This document shows, in pieces, positions 56,524 through 64,000 of a stretch of 64,000 nt of DNA (its first letter is position 1; each line of letters opens with the position of its first letter). The notes beneath the pieces are model-generated. The model saw only the letters and a list, made by a program, of their open reading frames with translations, was not told where the DNA came from and made no database searches. The position numbers and the translations under genes are program-made. The stretch lies in NCBI RefSeq assembly GCF_947500695.1, contig NZ_CANMSS010000008.1, positions 186,001 through 250,000 on the forward strand. Reading direction: 5' to 3'. This DNA comes from an uncultured Pseudoteredinibacter sp. (GTDB taxonomy: Bacteria > Pseudomonadota > Gammaproteobacteria > Pseudomonadales > Cellvibrionaceae).

Positions 56524-56659
56524 AACATCCAGGGGCGCGCTTTATCAGGCGCCATAAATAAAACGGCCCCGGCATAAGCCAAGGCACAGGAAAATTCTAG
56601 GGCGCAAGTCTACCTTATTTAGCTGAGCGGCGCCATTTCAGGCGCACGCCAGTACGGAT

Positions 56660-58066
56660 TTACTCAGGTAGCGAGAAGCTTCTAAAGACAGGGCGGCCAT
56701 TCACGAAGAAGCGAATTGGCAACAGCTCTTTGGCCGGTAGCTCAGACATGATGCTATGGAAGCCTTCAACATCTTTAACCGCTTTAAAGCCCATCTGTAC
56801 AATCACCATACCTGGGCGTAAGCCCGCTTTGGCGGCTGGGCTATCTGGGCGTACACGCTTAATAATCACACCACCATCTAGGTTCCAAGCTCGACGCAAG
56901 CGATCGCCGACCTCCTCAACCTCGACCCCTAGTCGACCTCCCATATTGGCTCGAGTGCCGGCGACCTGATCATTTTCACCCCCAAGCGAGCCAACAGTCA
57001 CCTCAAGGGTGATTTCCTTGCCTTCGCGCATAACCTTGGCATCAACCTGATTACCAGGCTGAGTTCGGCCTACCGCATGGGGCAAATCACCCGAAGTGTT
57101 AATCTCATAGCCGTTAAACTTGGTAATCACATCACCCGCACGTAAACCGGATTCCGCTGCTGGGCCCTTCGGATCAATTTGTGAAATCAAGGCACCGACC
57201 GGCTTTGACATTCCTAAGGAGGCTGCCAGGTCTGAATCCACATCTTGGATAGCAACACCTAACCAACCACGATCAACACGCCCCTTTTCGCGCAACTGCC
57301 TAACCACTTCTTTTGCTACTGTTGAAGGGATCGCAAATGAAAGGCCGTTAGAGCCGCCAGAACGAGTAAAGATCTGGGAGTTAATACCAATTACCTCACC
57401 GGCCAAATTAAACAACGGACCACCAGAGTTGCCAGGATTAATTGCCACATCGGTTTGGATAAAGGGTACGTAATTTTCGTTGTTTTCGGTTGGGATGCTG
57501 CGCCCAATGGCACTCACAATGCCCTGGCTCGCAGTAAAATCGAGCCCAAAAGGAGAGCCAATAGCCAACACCCACTGCCCCACCTTGAGATCATCGGAAT
57601 CACCAAAGCTCAAATAAGGTAGGTCTTTGGCTTCAATCTTAAGGAGCGCCAAATCAGAACGCTCATCAACACCAATAACCTCAGCATCAAACTCGCGATG
57701 ATCCAATAAACTTACACTGATCTCATCAGCACCATCGATAACATGGTTATTGGTCAGCAAATAGCCATCTTCAGAGATAATAAAGCCGGAGCCCATTGAT
57801 CGAGCTTGACGCTGTGGTTGTTGCTGACGCTGACGCTGCTCGAATAAATGGCGGAAGATCTCTGGAATATCCTGCCGCTGCGGTGCAGAGCGACGACTGC
57901 GTGCCTTTTCAACGGTATTAATCTTAACTACCGCTGGCGAGCGCTCTTCAATTAAATCGGTAAATTCTGGAAGCCCTCTGGCCTGCAAAGCAGCCGGTAG
58001 CAACAACAAAACCATATAAAAGTAACTTTGAAAGTGTTTTAGAGACGATGCTTTGCGTCGTGTCAT
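56660..58066 (-). CDS. mucD: Periplasmic serine protease DegQ/MucD
   Basis: HtrA-family protease and chaperone that lowers envelope stress. A signal peptide (YFYMVLLLLPAALQARG) is followed by the catalytic His in LLTNNHVIDGADEI, Asp in DERSDLALLKIE and Ser in AINPGNSGGPLFNL. Two PDZ domains are seen: the first near WLGVAIQDVDSDLAASLGMS, the second near VIIKRVRPDSPAAKAGLRPG. At 468 residues it fits MucD. It is placed downstream of rseC as in Pseudomonas algU-mucABCD. Confidence 0.95.
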   Translation of the reverse strand: MTRRKASSLKHFQSYFYMVLLLLPAALQARGLPEFTDLIEERSPAVVKINTVEKARSRRSAPQRQDIPEIFRHLFEQRQRQQQPQRQARSMGSGFIISEDGYLLTNNHVIDGADEISVSLLDHREFDAEVIGVDERSDLALLKIEAKDLPYLSFGDSDDLKVGQWVLAIGSPFGLDFTASQGIVSAIGRSIPTENNENYVPFIQTDVAINPGNSGGPLFNLAGEVIGINSQIFTRSGGSNGLSFAIPSTVAKEVVRQLREKGRVDRGWLGVAIQDVDSDLAASLGMSKPVGALISQIDPKGPAAESGLRAGDVITKFNGYEINTSGDLPHAVGRTQPGNQVDAKVMREGKEITLEVTVGSLGGENDQVAGTRANMGGRLGVEVEEVGDRLRRAWNLDGGVIIKRVRPDSPAAKAGLRPGMVIVQMGFKAVKDVEGFHSIMSELPAKELLPIRFFVNGRPVFRSFSLPE

Positions 58067-58194
58067 AGTTAACCTCAGTAGCGTTTTCTACATACGGCCT
58101 AGGCCGCAACTGTCTTGAGCTTGGATGTGACTTTAACGACTTGGTTCCAAACTCAAAGCTAATTTTGTTAGCTGTGCAGTTTACGCACAGGTAT

Positions 58195-58623
58195 TTATTG
58201 GATAAGGCGCGGCTGATAACGAGACTGGCAATCCGCTGCCGCAAGGCGATAACGCCCCCACAAACTCCCCAAGAATAAGCCTAAAATAGCGCCCGCAATT
58301 GAAAAGCCCTCACCACCTAACTGCTGGCCAGCATAGGCCAATACAATCAACAGTAGCAGAGGAATAAGATAGGCGATAGCGGTTGCTCGAACCAAGGTAG
58401 ACTCTTCGATGCCAATACTTACCTTGTCCTGCAACTTAAAGTCATGCAGCGGGCGGCCCTCTATTGGCACCTTTAGCAAGCCGTGGCTTTCATTGAGATT
58501 TTGCAATAAACGCTGACCACAAACATTGCGGCCCCGACAGCTATCACAGCTTGATTTTTGGGTGGTTTGCAACCACAAATGATCTTCGGCCACTGCAATA
58601 ATGCGGCCTTCTTCTTCAACCAT
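58195..58623 (-). CDS. rseC: SoxR-reducing/sigmaE regulatory protein RseC
   Basis: Inner-membrane protein of the sigmaE locus (MucC in Pseudomonas). The N-terminal cytoplasmic region has the four-Cys cluster CDSCRGRNVCGQ; two membrane helices follow (ATAIAYLIPLLLLIVLAY and GFSIAGAILGLFLGSLWG). At 142 residues it is normal. It lies between rseB and mucD. The role in sigmaE control is known to be subtle. Confidence 0.9.
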   Translation of the reverse strand: MVEEEGRIIAVAEDHLWLQTTQKSSCDSCRGRNVCGQRLLQNLNESHGLLKVPIEGRPLHDFKLQDKVSIGIEESTLVRATAIAYLIPLLLLIVLAYAGQQLGGEGFSIAGAILGLFLGSLWGRYRLAAADCQSRYQPRLIQ

Positions 58624-58639
58624 GTGCTACTCAAACTCG

Positions 58640-59758
58640 CTAGCGCGTTTTAGAACGCACCGATTCGGCAATCTGACGCAGGCTGCCACCAGGAATTTCA
58701 CCAACCGCTGTCACTGTGTACAACTGCTGACCTAGGGACATTTTACTCATAACCACCGAAGTTGCACCACGATGTGTAGTGCCAATAATCACCTGCTCTT
58801 CCGAAGCTGGCTGAACAAAGATAGATAAAGCATTCAAGCCGTCGGTATACATAATTTGATCGCCGCCCGCTTTGGAAGCTTGCTGCCCTGAAAACACAAA
58901 GCCTTCTGGCAACCAAGCGGCCTCCCATGTTTGTCGCGTTTTGTGTACTTCAGGTAATTGCTCTCTATCACTACATAAATGAGAGCGGTCCACTTGTTCG
59001 ACCAGCTTGTCCGCAGCCTGCTCTGGCGCAAACTCGACATCAGCACCCAATTTCAAATCAACAAACTGGAAGCGCTCACGCACTTTATTAGCCCCACCAA
59101 CCAACTCCAGCATAAGCGGCAAGGCCGTTTCGCGATCGACTGCGATCACATAGCCATAGCGGTGTTCATCGCGAGGCTTGACGCCCAGCAAGAGCGCATC
59201 ACGATCAGCAATTCGCTGCCGACCTAGAATACTGTATTGATACAGATCCCAAAGGCGCAAAATACGCTCACCCAAGCGCATACTGGCACCTCGTAATAGA
59301 TGCTCACCTATCGCCGTACAGTTGGCTCCACGCCCTACACTGCGGACCTCACGTCGTGCACCATTGAGCTGCACTAGGCTCTCATGCTCAACACCGTCAA
59401 TCACTTTATGTGAAATCCGCATACTGTCGACATGATTATCAAATTCGAAGGTTACCAGCCCCTGATAATCCAGCTCTCGCACAGCGCGAGACATCTTATT
59501 GAGAATCAGCTGAACTTCTTTATGAATGATAACTTGGCGCTCTTGCTCCGTTAGGGGGCGGGCCCTCGAGCCTTGAGCGCTTTGGTCCTGCACAAGTGGT
59601 GCTTCGCTCGACGACTCAGCAGGCGCAGCCGATGGGGGCATATCGGATACCCTTGCGGCAGCAGAATTATTTAAGGATTGTTCAGGGTTTGGCTCGGTTT
59701 GAGCGATAGCCATGACGCTGAAGAGAGACAGCGCCACAGCCAAATAGCTAGCTTGCAT
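58640..59758 (-). CDS. rseB: Sigma factor regulator RseB/MucB
   Basis: Periplasmic lipid/LPS-sensing protein that shields RseA from cleavage by DegS. Signal peptide MQASYLAVALSLFSVMAIAQ, then a Ser/Ala/Pro-rich linker of about 50 residues (longer than usual), then the RseB N-terminal domain (LDYQGLVTFEFDNHVDSMRI) and the C-terminal domain (AAWLPEGFVFSGQQ, SIFVQPASE). Length 372 residues against about 318 in E. coli. Confidence 0.93.
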   Translation of the reverse strand: MQASYLAVALSLFSVMAIAQTEPNPEQSLNNSAAARVSDMPPSAAPAESSSEAPLVQDQSAQGSRARPLTEQERQVIIHKEVQLILNKMSRAVRELDYQGLVTFEFDNHVDSMRISHKVIDGVEHESLVQLNGARREVRSVGRGANCTAIGEHLLRGASMRLGERILRLWDLYQYSILGRQRIADRDALLLGVKPRDEHRYGYVIAVDRETALPLMLELVGGANKVRERFQFVDLKLGADVEFAPEQAADKLVEQVDRSHLCSDREQLPEVHKTRQTWEAAWLPEGFVFSGQQASKAGGDQIMYTDGLNALSIFVQPASEEQVIIGTTHRGATSVVMSKMSLGQQLYTVTAVGEIPGGSLRQIAESVRSKTR

Positions 59759-59830
59759 GTTAGATCATGACCTCACACCGCTCACCAACATGCCCTATGG
59801 CAGGAACATAAAACAGCGGGTATTTACAAA

Positions 59831-60508
59831 TTACTGTTCGATTTTTGGAACACGTGCATAAGGTAACACACCTCGGCCACTATTAGCCGCCGCATTATTG
59901 GCATGCTCCATCATTAATATATTAAGGCGTCGTTGCAGCTCTTCTTCAGTTAAGGCTTTTTGCGCAGCCTGCTGACCGCTAAGTTGGCTAGGCATTAAGA
60001 AATTAGGGCTGCGATTCACGATAGCCGGATTCTGGCTTCTTGGTAAGGGGCTATTAACACCTGCTGCCAACACCGGCTGCTCAACCAAAGTAGGCTGGCT
60101 AATAACTGGACTAGCATCTGCCTCAGCCACTACAGCCTCACCAGCAGGCTCTGCAAATTGCTGCCAGTTTTGCTGCACACCAAGAACCACCACACAAGCA
60201 ACTGAAGCGGCAATGGCGAAACGACCAGCTCCAGCCCAAAAACCTGCTGGCTTTGCGCTGTGTGGCGCTTCATCAGCCAAGGCCTCTTGGATACCAGGCA
60301 GCAGGCTGCTACTGGCTGTAACCGACTCACCACGCATGGCGGCGCCTATCATATGGTAACGGGACCACTGCTCCTCCAGCTTAGCGTCTGACTGCTTAAG
60401 CAGCCTGCGCAACTCCATATCACTGGCTTGATCGTCTACCAAAGCCGACAGTGATTCAGCCAATTGCTGACCCTGCTGGCGATGCTGATCAATGGATTTA
60501 TCGGTCAT
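59831..60508 (-). CDS. rseA: Anti-sigmaE factor RseA/MucA
   Basis: Single-pass membrane anti-sigma factor. The N-terminal sigma-binding domain is LAESLSALVDDQASDMELRR with WSRYHMIGAAMRGE; one membrane helix at about 100-116 (FAIAASVACVVVLGVQQ); the periplasmic tail is rich in Pro, Asn and Ala. At 225 residues it is normal. GGGGAA precedes the ATG. The spacer to rpoE is 301 bp, unusually long, see the separate entry. Confidence 0.93.
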   Translation of the reverse strand: MTDKSIDQHRQQGQQLAESLSALVDDQASDMELRRLLKQSDAKLEEQWSRYHMIGAAMRGESVTASSSLLPGIQEALADEAPHSAKPAGFWAGAGRFAIAASVACVVVLGVQQNWQQFAEPAGEAVVAEADASPVISQPTLVEQPVLAAGVNSPLPRSQNPAIVNRSPNFLMPSQLSGQQAAQKALTEEELQRRLNILMMEHANNAAANSGRGVLPYARVPKIEQ

Positions 60509-60809
60509 AGCATTTCCCCATTAAGCACCCTATTGATGGTGCCTTAAGTTATTGCAAATCTATTACAGCTCTTCCAATTGGACCAACTGGAGGCTATATA
60601 CGTTTAGCTGCGAGCGTATACCTCAGCTGCAGCGATAGTGAAGCTGCGACCCTTCACAATCAAAGCCATTTGCGAGTCGCTATAAGACGACAGCTCAATG
60701 ACTAGTCTAACAATCATTCAATATGACTCAAAGGCTCTCAAAAGGTTCACAAAAAGCTCACCCAAATTTGAACTGACGCACATTTTTGCTGAGCCAGCCC
60801 TAAGACCTT
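60509..60809. other. Long spacer between rpoE and rseA
   Basis: 301 bp, whereas rpoE and rseA are normally a few tens of bases apart. On the minus strand it holds several small inverted repeats (for example GTGAAG near 60645 with CTTCAC, and GGCACC/GGGTGC next to the rseA start) and one loose sigma70-like pair, TTGATT-N17-CACTAT. No convincing open frame was found. A second promoter or regulatory RNA is possible but unproven. Confidence 0.5.
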
Positions 60810-61394
60810 TTAACTAAGCAAAGGTGCTATGGCCTTTTCAATAGCCTCTCGAGCACGGAAGATGCGGGACCTCACTGTACCCACCGGGCATGCCATAACA
60901 CTGGCAATTTCTTCGTAGCTTAAACCTTCCATTTCTCGCAAGGTTACCGCTGTACGTAAATCTTCGGGCAAATCAGTAATCGCGCGATCTACCACCTCTT
61001 GCAGCTCATCGCGAAACAAGTTGTTTTCCGGGCTATCAACATCTTTCAAATATTCACTACCACCATAGAATTCGGCTTCCTCCACCTCAACGTCACTTGC
61101 GGGCGGACGGCGGTTGCGAGAAACCAAAAAGTTTTTAGCGGTATTAATAGCAATTCGATAAAGCCAAGTATAAAACGCACTGTCACCACGAAAATTGGGC
61201 AAAGCGCGATAGGCTTTAATAAAGGCTTCTTGGGCGACATCATGCACTTCAGCCGAGTCTTTAATATAGCGGCCGATAATAGACAGGATCTTATGCTGAT
61301 ACTTTAACACCAGCAAATCGAAGGCTTTCTTGTCCCCTTTCTGAACACGTTCGACCAACTGCTGGTCTGTTGTTGGCGCCGACTGCGCTGCCAT
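60810..61394 (-). CDS. rpoE: RNA polymerase sigma factor RpoE (AlgU)
   Basis: ECF sigma factor for envelope stress. Region 2 includes YIKDSAEVHDVAQEAFIKAY and GDSAFYTWLYRIAINTAKNF; region 4 has LREMEGLSYEEIASVMACPV followed by GTVRSRIFRAREAIEK. At 194 residues it matches the AlgU/RpoE size. It heads rseA-rseB-rseC-mucD. A sigmaE-type promoter lies about 105 bp upstream. Confidence 0.96.
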   Translation of the reverse strand: MAAQSAPTTDQQLVERVQKGDKKAFDLLVLKYQHKILSIIGRYIKDSAEVHDVAQEAFIKAYRALPNFRGDSAFYTWLYRIAINTAKNFLVSRNRRPPASDVEVEEAEFYGGSEYLKDVDSPENNLFRDELQEVVDRAITDLPEDLRTAVTLREMEGLSYEEIASVMACPVGTVRSRIFRAREAIEKAIAPLLS

Positions 61395-61499
61395 GCCTCA
61401 CTCCAATCAATCCACTTTCAGGTGGATGCAATATTTTTCTTTTACTAATTCACTGGCCGATTCTGGGCTTAATTTTACCACGGACGAGCCTAAGATAGC

Positions 61500-61529
61500 T
61501 CATAGACTGGTTAAGCTGAGACAAGTTCC
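61500..61529 (-). promoter_or_regulatory. Predicted sigmaE autoregulatory promoter of rpoE
   Basis: Read on the minus strand: GGAACTT, then 15-16 bases, then GTCTATG, close to the AlgU/RpoE consensus GAACTT-N16-TCTGA. The start would fall near 61493, leaving about 100 bases of leader. RpoE commonly drives its own operon. Confidence 0.72.
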
Positions 61530-61687
61530 CAAATCAATCAGCAAATTACATGCTGAGGTTTTACCTAACTTAGCTAAACTAAGCCACTGTCTTTGCAAAG
61601 ATTATCCATCAGCCCCCCAAAGCTTGAGATACGGTATACTAGCGCCCAACTTCGCACTCTGTGCCAGTGGATTTTAGGAATGACAGA

Positions 61688-63319
61688 ATGAAAACTCGAC
61701 ACCAATACGACGTGCTAATTATCGGTAGTGGCGCCGCAGGCCTCACCCTAGCACTTAATTTAGCCGAGCAGTATAAAGTGGCGGTATTGAGTAAATCCGA
61801 TATTAACCAAGGCTCAACCTGGTTCGCCCAAGGTGGTATCGCGGCGGTTTTGGACTCTGAAGATTCTGTTGAAGCCCATGTCAAAGACACACTGAATGCC
61901 GGCGCTGGCTTATGCCACGAAGACTCTGTTCGTTTTACTGTCGAAAATAGCGCCGATGCTATCCGCTGGCTGATCGATCAAGGGGTAGACTTTACCCGCG
62001 AGGCCGAAAGCGAGGAATACCATCTAACCAAAGAAGGTGGCCATAGCCATCGACGGATTATTCATAGCGCCGACGCCACCGGTCAAGCTGTACACTCGGC
62101 CCTTTCAGACCGCACACTTAACCATGAGAACATTGATGTCTATGCTCATCACGTAGCGGTAGATCTAGTTAAACAACCAAGCCCAAACAGTCGCAAGCTA
62201 CGCTGTGCAGGCGCCTATGTTTATAACCGGCCGAAAGATAGGGTCGATCTGTTTCAAGCGAAGGCGGTAATTTTAGCGACTGGCGGAGCCAGTAAAGTCT
62301 ACCTTTACACCAGCAACCCAGACGGTGCATCCGGTGATGGCATCGCAATGGCTTGGCGCGCAGGATGCCGGGTGGCCAATATGGAATTCAATCAGTTTCA
62401 CCCGACTTGTCTATTTCACCCGAAGGCGAAATCATTCTTGATTACCGAAGCTCTACGTGGTGAGGGAGCGTACCTACGCCTACCTAATGGTGAGCGCTTT
62501 ATGCATCGCTTTGATGAGCGAGAAGAGTTGGCCCCGCGAGATATTGTCGCCCGCGCCATTGACCATGAAATGAAGCGCCTAGGTAGTGACTGCTTGTACC
62601 TCGATATCAGCCATAAGCCCGAAGCCTTTATCGCAGAGCACTTCCCTACCGTAAAAGCACGCTGTCTTGAATTCGGTATTGATATCACCAAAGAATGGAT
62701 TCCAGTCGTACCTGCGGCCCACTACACCTGCGGCGGAATCGTAGTCGATCACAAAGGCCAAACCGATTTACAGCAGCTTTATGCGATCGGTGAAACCTCA
62801 TTTACAGGCCTGCATGGCGCAAACCGAATGGCCAGTAACTCGCTTCTTGAATGTATCGTTTATGCTCAGGCGGCCGCACGACACATCAGTGACACAATTA
62901 GCGATGTCGCCGACATTCAAAGCATCGCCCCCTGGGATGCCTCCCGTGTGACCGATTCTGATGAAGATGTGGTTATTTCCCACAACTGGGACGAGCTACG
63001 TCGATTTATGTGGGATTACGTCGGCATTGTAAGAACCCGTAAACGCTTAGAAAGGGCCACCCACAGAATTAAGCTGCTGCAAAAAGAAATTGCGGAATAC
63101 TACAGCAACTACAAAGTCAGCAATGACCAGATTGAACTCAGAAACTTAGCAACAGTCGCAGAATTAATTATCCGCTCCGCTATGAGCCGCAAGGAGAGTC
63201 GAGGCCTGCATTATTCTTTGGACTATCCCGAACTATCGGCTGTTGCGAAAGACACGATTTTGGTGCCCATGAATTTCGCAGGGCAAGATTTAATCGTCAA
63301 TAGCTCTCAAAACTCTTAG
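61688..63319 (+). CDS. nadB: L-aspartate oxidase
   Basis: FAD enzyme producing iminoaspartate in de novo NAD synthesis. N-terminal dinucleotide motif: [40 protein letters not shown]; the Arg/His active-site block [27 protein letters not shown]; and the C-terminal helical domain with [11 protein letters not shown]. The ATG at 61688 has AGGAA upstream; the frame extends to 61661. Length 543 residues. It is divergent from rpoE; a TATACT box lies at 61635-61640. Confidence 0.97.
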   Translation: MKTRHQYDVLIIGSGAAGLTLALNLAEQYKVAVLSKSDINQGSTWFAQGGIAAVLDSEDSVEAHVKDTLNAGAGLCHEDSVRFTVENSADAIRWLIDQGVDFTREAESEEYHLTKEGGHSHRRIIHSADATGQAVHSALSDRTLNHENIDVYAHHVAVDLVKQPSPNSRKLRCAGAYVYNRPKDRVDLFQAKAVILATGGASKVYLYTSNPDGASGDGIAMAWRAGCRVANMEFNQFHPTCLFHPKAKSFLITEALRGEGAYLRLPNGERFMHRFDEREELAPRDIVARAIDHEMKRLGSDCLYLDISHKPEAFIAEHFPTVKARCLEFGIDITKEWIPVVPAAHYTCGGIVVDHKGQTDLQQLYAIGETSFTGLHGANRMASNSLLECIVYAQAAARHISDTISDVADIQSIAPWDASRVTDSDEDVVISHNWDELRRFMWDYVGIVRTRKRLERATHRIKLLQKEIAEYYSNYKVSNDQIELRNLATVAELIIRSAMSRKESRGLHYSLDYPELSAVAKDTILVPMNFAGQDLIVNSSQNS

Positions 63320-63335
63320 AGCGCTACAATAATTA

Positions 63336-63896
63336 TTAGTAGTTGATTCGCTGACATAACAGGCGCCACTTATTTGCATCATGGCAACGACGCATTAAAA
63401 GCAGGCGCCACCCTATTCTATGATCTGGTAGCAAAGACAAGAATCGGCCATAGAATTCATAAACCTTTGCTGATCTATCTTGATGTTGTTGCGCCAATAA
63501 CAGTGTTGAAAGTCCACGAGAAGATAGCTTAACTCGCCAAATCATCATTTCATAATGCTGCCACTCTAGCTCTAGGCCAGGCGCCCTCAAAAGCTCCTCG
63601 TCGACGGATTGCAGCGTAAACTCAAGGCCACCACGCTCACGAGAGCAGCAACACAGCTGAAAGGCCGACATAGACCAATGCTTAAGTAGCCACGTCGCAC
63701 AACTGAGCAGAAGAACGAGAACAATGAATCCGAAAAGCCATTTGTTGATTAAAGGGAAAAACCACAGGGCGCAGATGGCTATAAGGAGATGCAAAGTGCA
63801 CAAAGAAAAAGATAGAAAACGAGAAGGCTGCAAAGGCAGCCTAAAGGCCTCAACGGCTCCGCCCGAAGATTTACTTGGCGGCAGCAGCTGAGCCAA
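63336..63896 (-). CDS. YgfX/CptA-like membrane protein
   Basis: Small membrane protein of 186 residues next to sdhE, as in the enteric ygfYX pair. Two helices (about 27-45 and 50-70) are followed by a soluble domain with LELEWQHYEMMIWRVKLSSR and DHRIGWRLLLMRRC. It was proposed as the toxin CptA acting on FtsZ and MreB in E. coli, but the partner SdhE is now known as a flavin-assembly factor, so the toxin role is doubtful. The start is TTG, 4 bases after the sdhE stop. Confidence 0.72.
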   Translation of the reverse strand: MAQLLPPSKSSGGAVEAFRLPLQPSRFLSFSLCTLHLLIAICALWFFPLINKWLFGFIVLVLLLSCATWLLKHWSMSAFQLCCCSRERGGLEFTLQSVDEELLRAPGLELEWQHYEMMIWRVKLSSRGLSTLLLAQQHQDRSAKVYEFYGRFLSLLPDHRIGWRLLLMRRCHDANKWRLLCQRINY

Positions 63897-63900
63897 AACC

Positions 63901-64000
63901 CTAGTCTTGCAGGCCGGTGTTATTACGAATAATCGTCACAATTTTCAGCAGCTCTGGGTCTTCAGGGTCTTGGCGCTTTAAAAACCAAGCAAACATATCT
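63901..64000 (-). CDS. sdhE: FAD assembly factor SdhE (C-terminal part)
   Basis: The frame enters the window at position 63999 and codes for 32 residues ending KIVTIIRNNTGLQD, preceded by DMFAWFLKRQDPEDPELL. This is the SdhE (YgfY) tail, where the D-L/M-F-x-W-L block and the P-E-D-P-E-L turn are family marks. SdhE attaches FAD to succinate dehydrogenase. The 5' part is outside the window. Confidence 0.85.
   Translation of the reverse strand, partial: DMFAWFLKRQDPEDPELLKIVTIIRNNTGLQD

Noticed and set aside
63336..64000. SdhE/YgfX as a toxin-antitoxin pair
   Set aside because: SdhE is established as a flavinylation factor for succinate dehydrogenase, so the pair is not called a toxin-antitoxin system.

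Overview
This window reads as a contiguous stretch of the chromosome of a polarly flagellated gammaproteobacterium, probably marine and close to the Pseudomonas/Cellvibrio-type lineages. That placement is inferred from gene order: flgA, cheV-cheR and flgBCDE-flgFGHIJK with sigma54-type promoters, then rpoE-rseABC-mucD-lepA-lepB-rnc-era-recO-acpS, and relA-rlmD-cysM. No phage, plasmid, CRISPR array, rRNA operon or complete insertion sequence was seen. About 60 genes, one tRNA, two copies of a structured repeat, seven regulatory sites and six terminators are described.

Region 1 (1-14953) is the flagellar rod, hook and ring locus. flgK (cut by the window edge), flgJ, flgI, flgH, flgG and flgF form one minus-strand unit behind a sigma54-type promoter. 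flgE, flgD, flgC and flgB form another, ending in a strong terminator after flgE. cheR and cheV lie upstream. flgA (sigma54-type site), flgM (near-consensus sigma28 site) and flgN run the other way. The hook protein is about twice the usual length.

Region 2 (15058-25658) holds a three-gene arsenosugar-type cluster (two glycosyltransferases and radical SAM ArsS), tRNA-Arg(CCT), rsmE, a GGDEF-EAL protein, alanine dehydrogenase divergent from lrp, ttcA, and a PilZ protein with its own sigma54-type promoter.

Region 3 (25860-34313) begins with a compact operon of unknown role: a periplasmic cupredoxin-like protein, a predicted outer-membrane barrel and a membrane GGDEF-EAL protein with degenerate signature motifs. 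A small lipoprotein, a DUF547 protein, bioA behind a BirA-type operator, and trpS follow.

Region 4 (34394-49408) carries a queuosine-mannosyltransferase-like enzyme, a cyclic-nucleotide-binding/rhodanese protein lacking the catalytic Cys, apeB, a hydroxyacid dehydrogenase, uppP, tsaB, a histone-H1-like protein with an AT-hook, hemH, adk, mazG, relA and rlmD.

Region 5 (49593-64000) is cysM, acpS, recO, era, rnc, a DUF4845 protein, lepB, lepA, the mucD-rseC-rseB-rseA-rpoE envelope-stress locus with a sigmaE-type autoregulatory promoter, nadB, a YgfX-like protein and the end of sdhE.

The most unusual items are a roughly 267-bp repeat with nested inverted repeats (10706-10973 and 33013-33279), the cupredoxin/barrel/GGDEF-EAL operon, the sigma54-type promoter in front of the PilZ gene, and a 12-bp tandem repeat at 36817-36889. 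Functional calls rest on motif and sequence recognition only; no database search was run.
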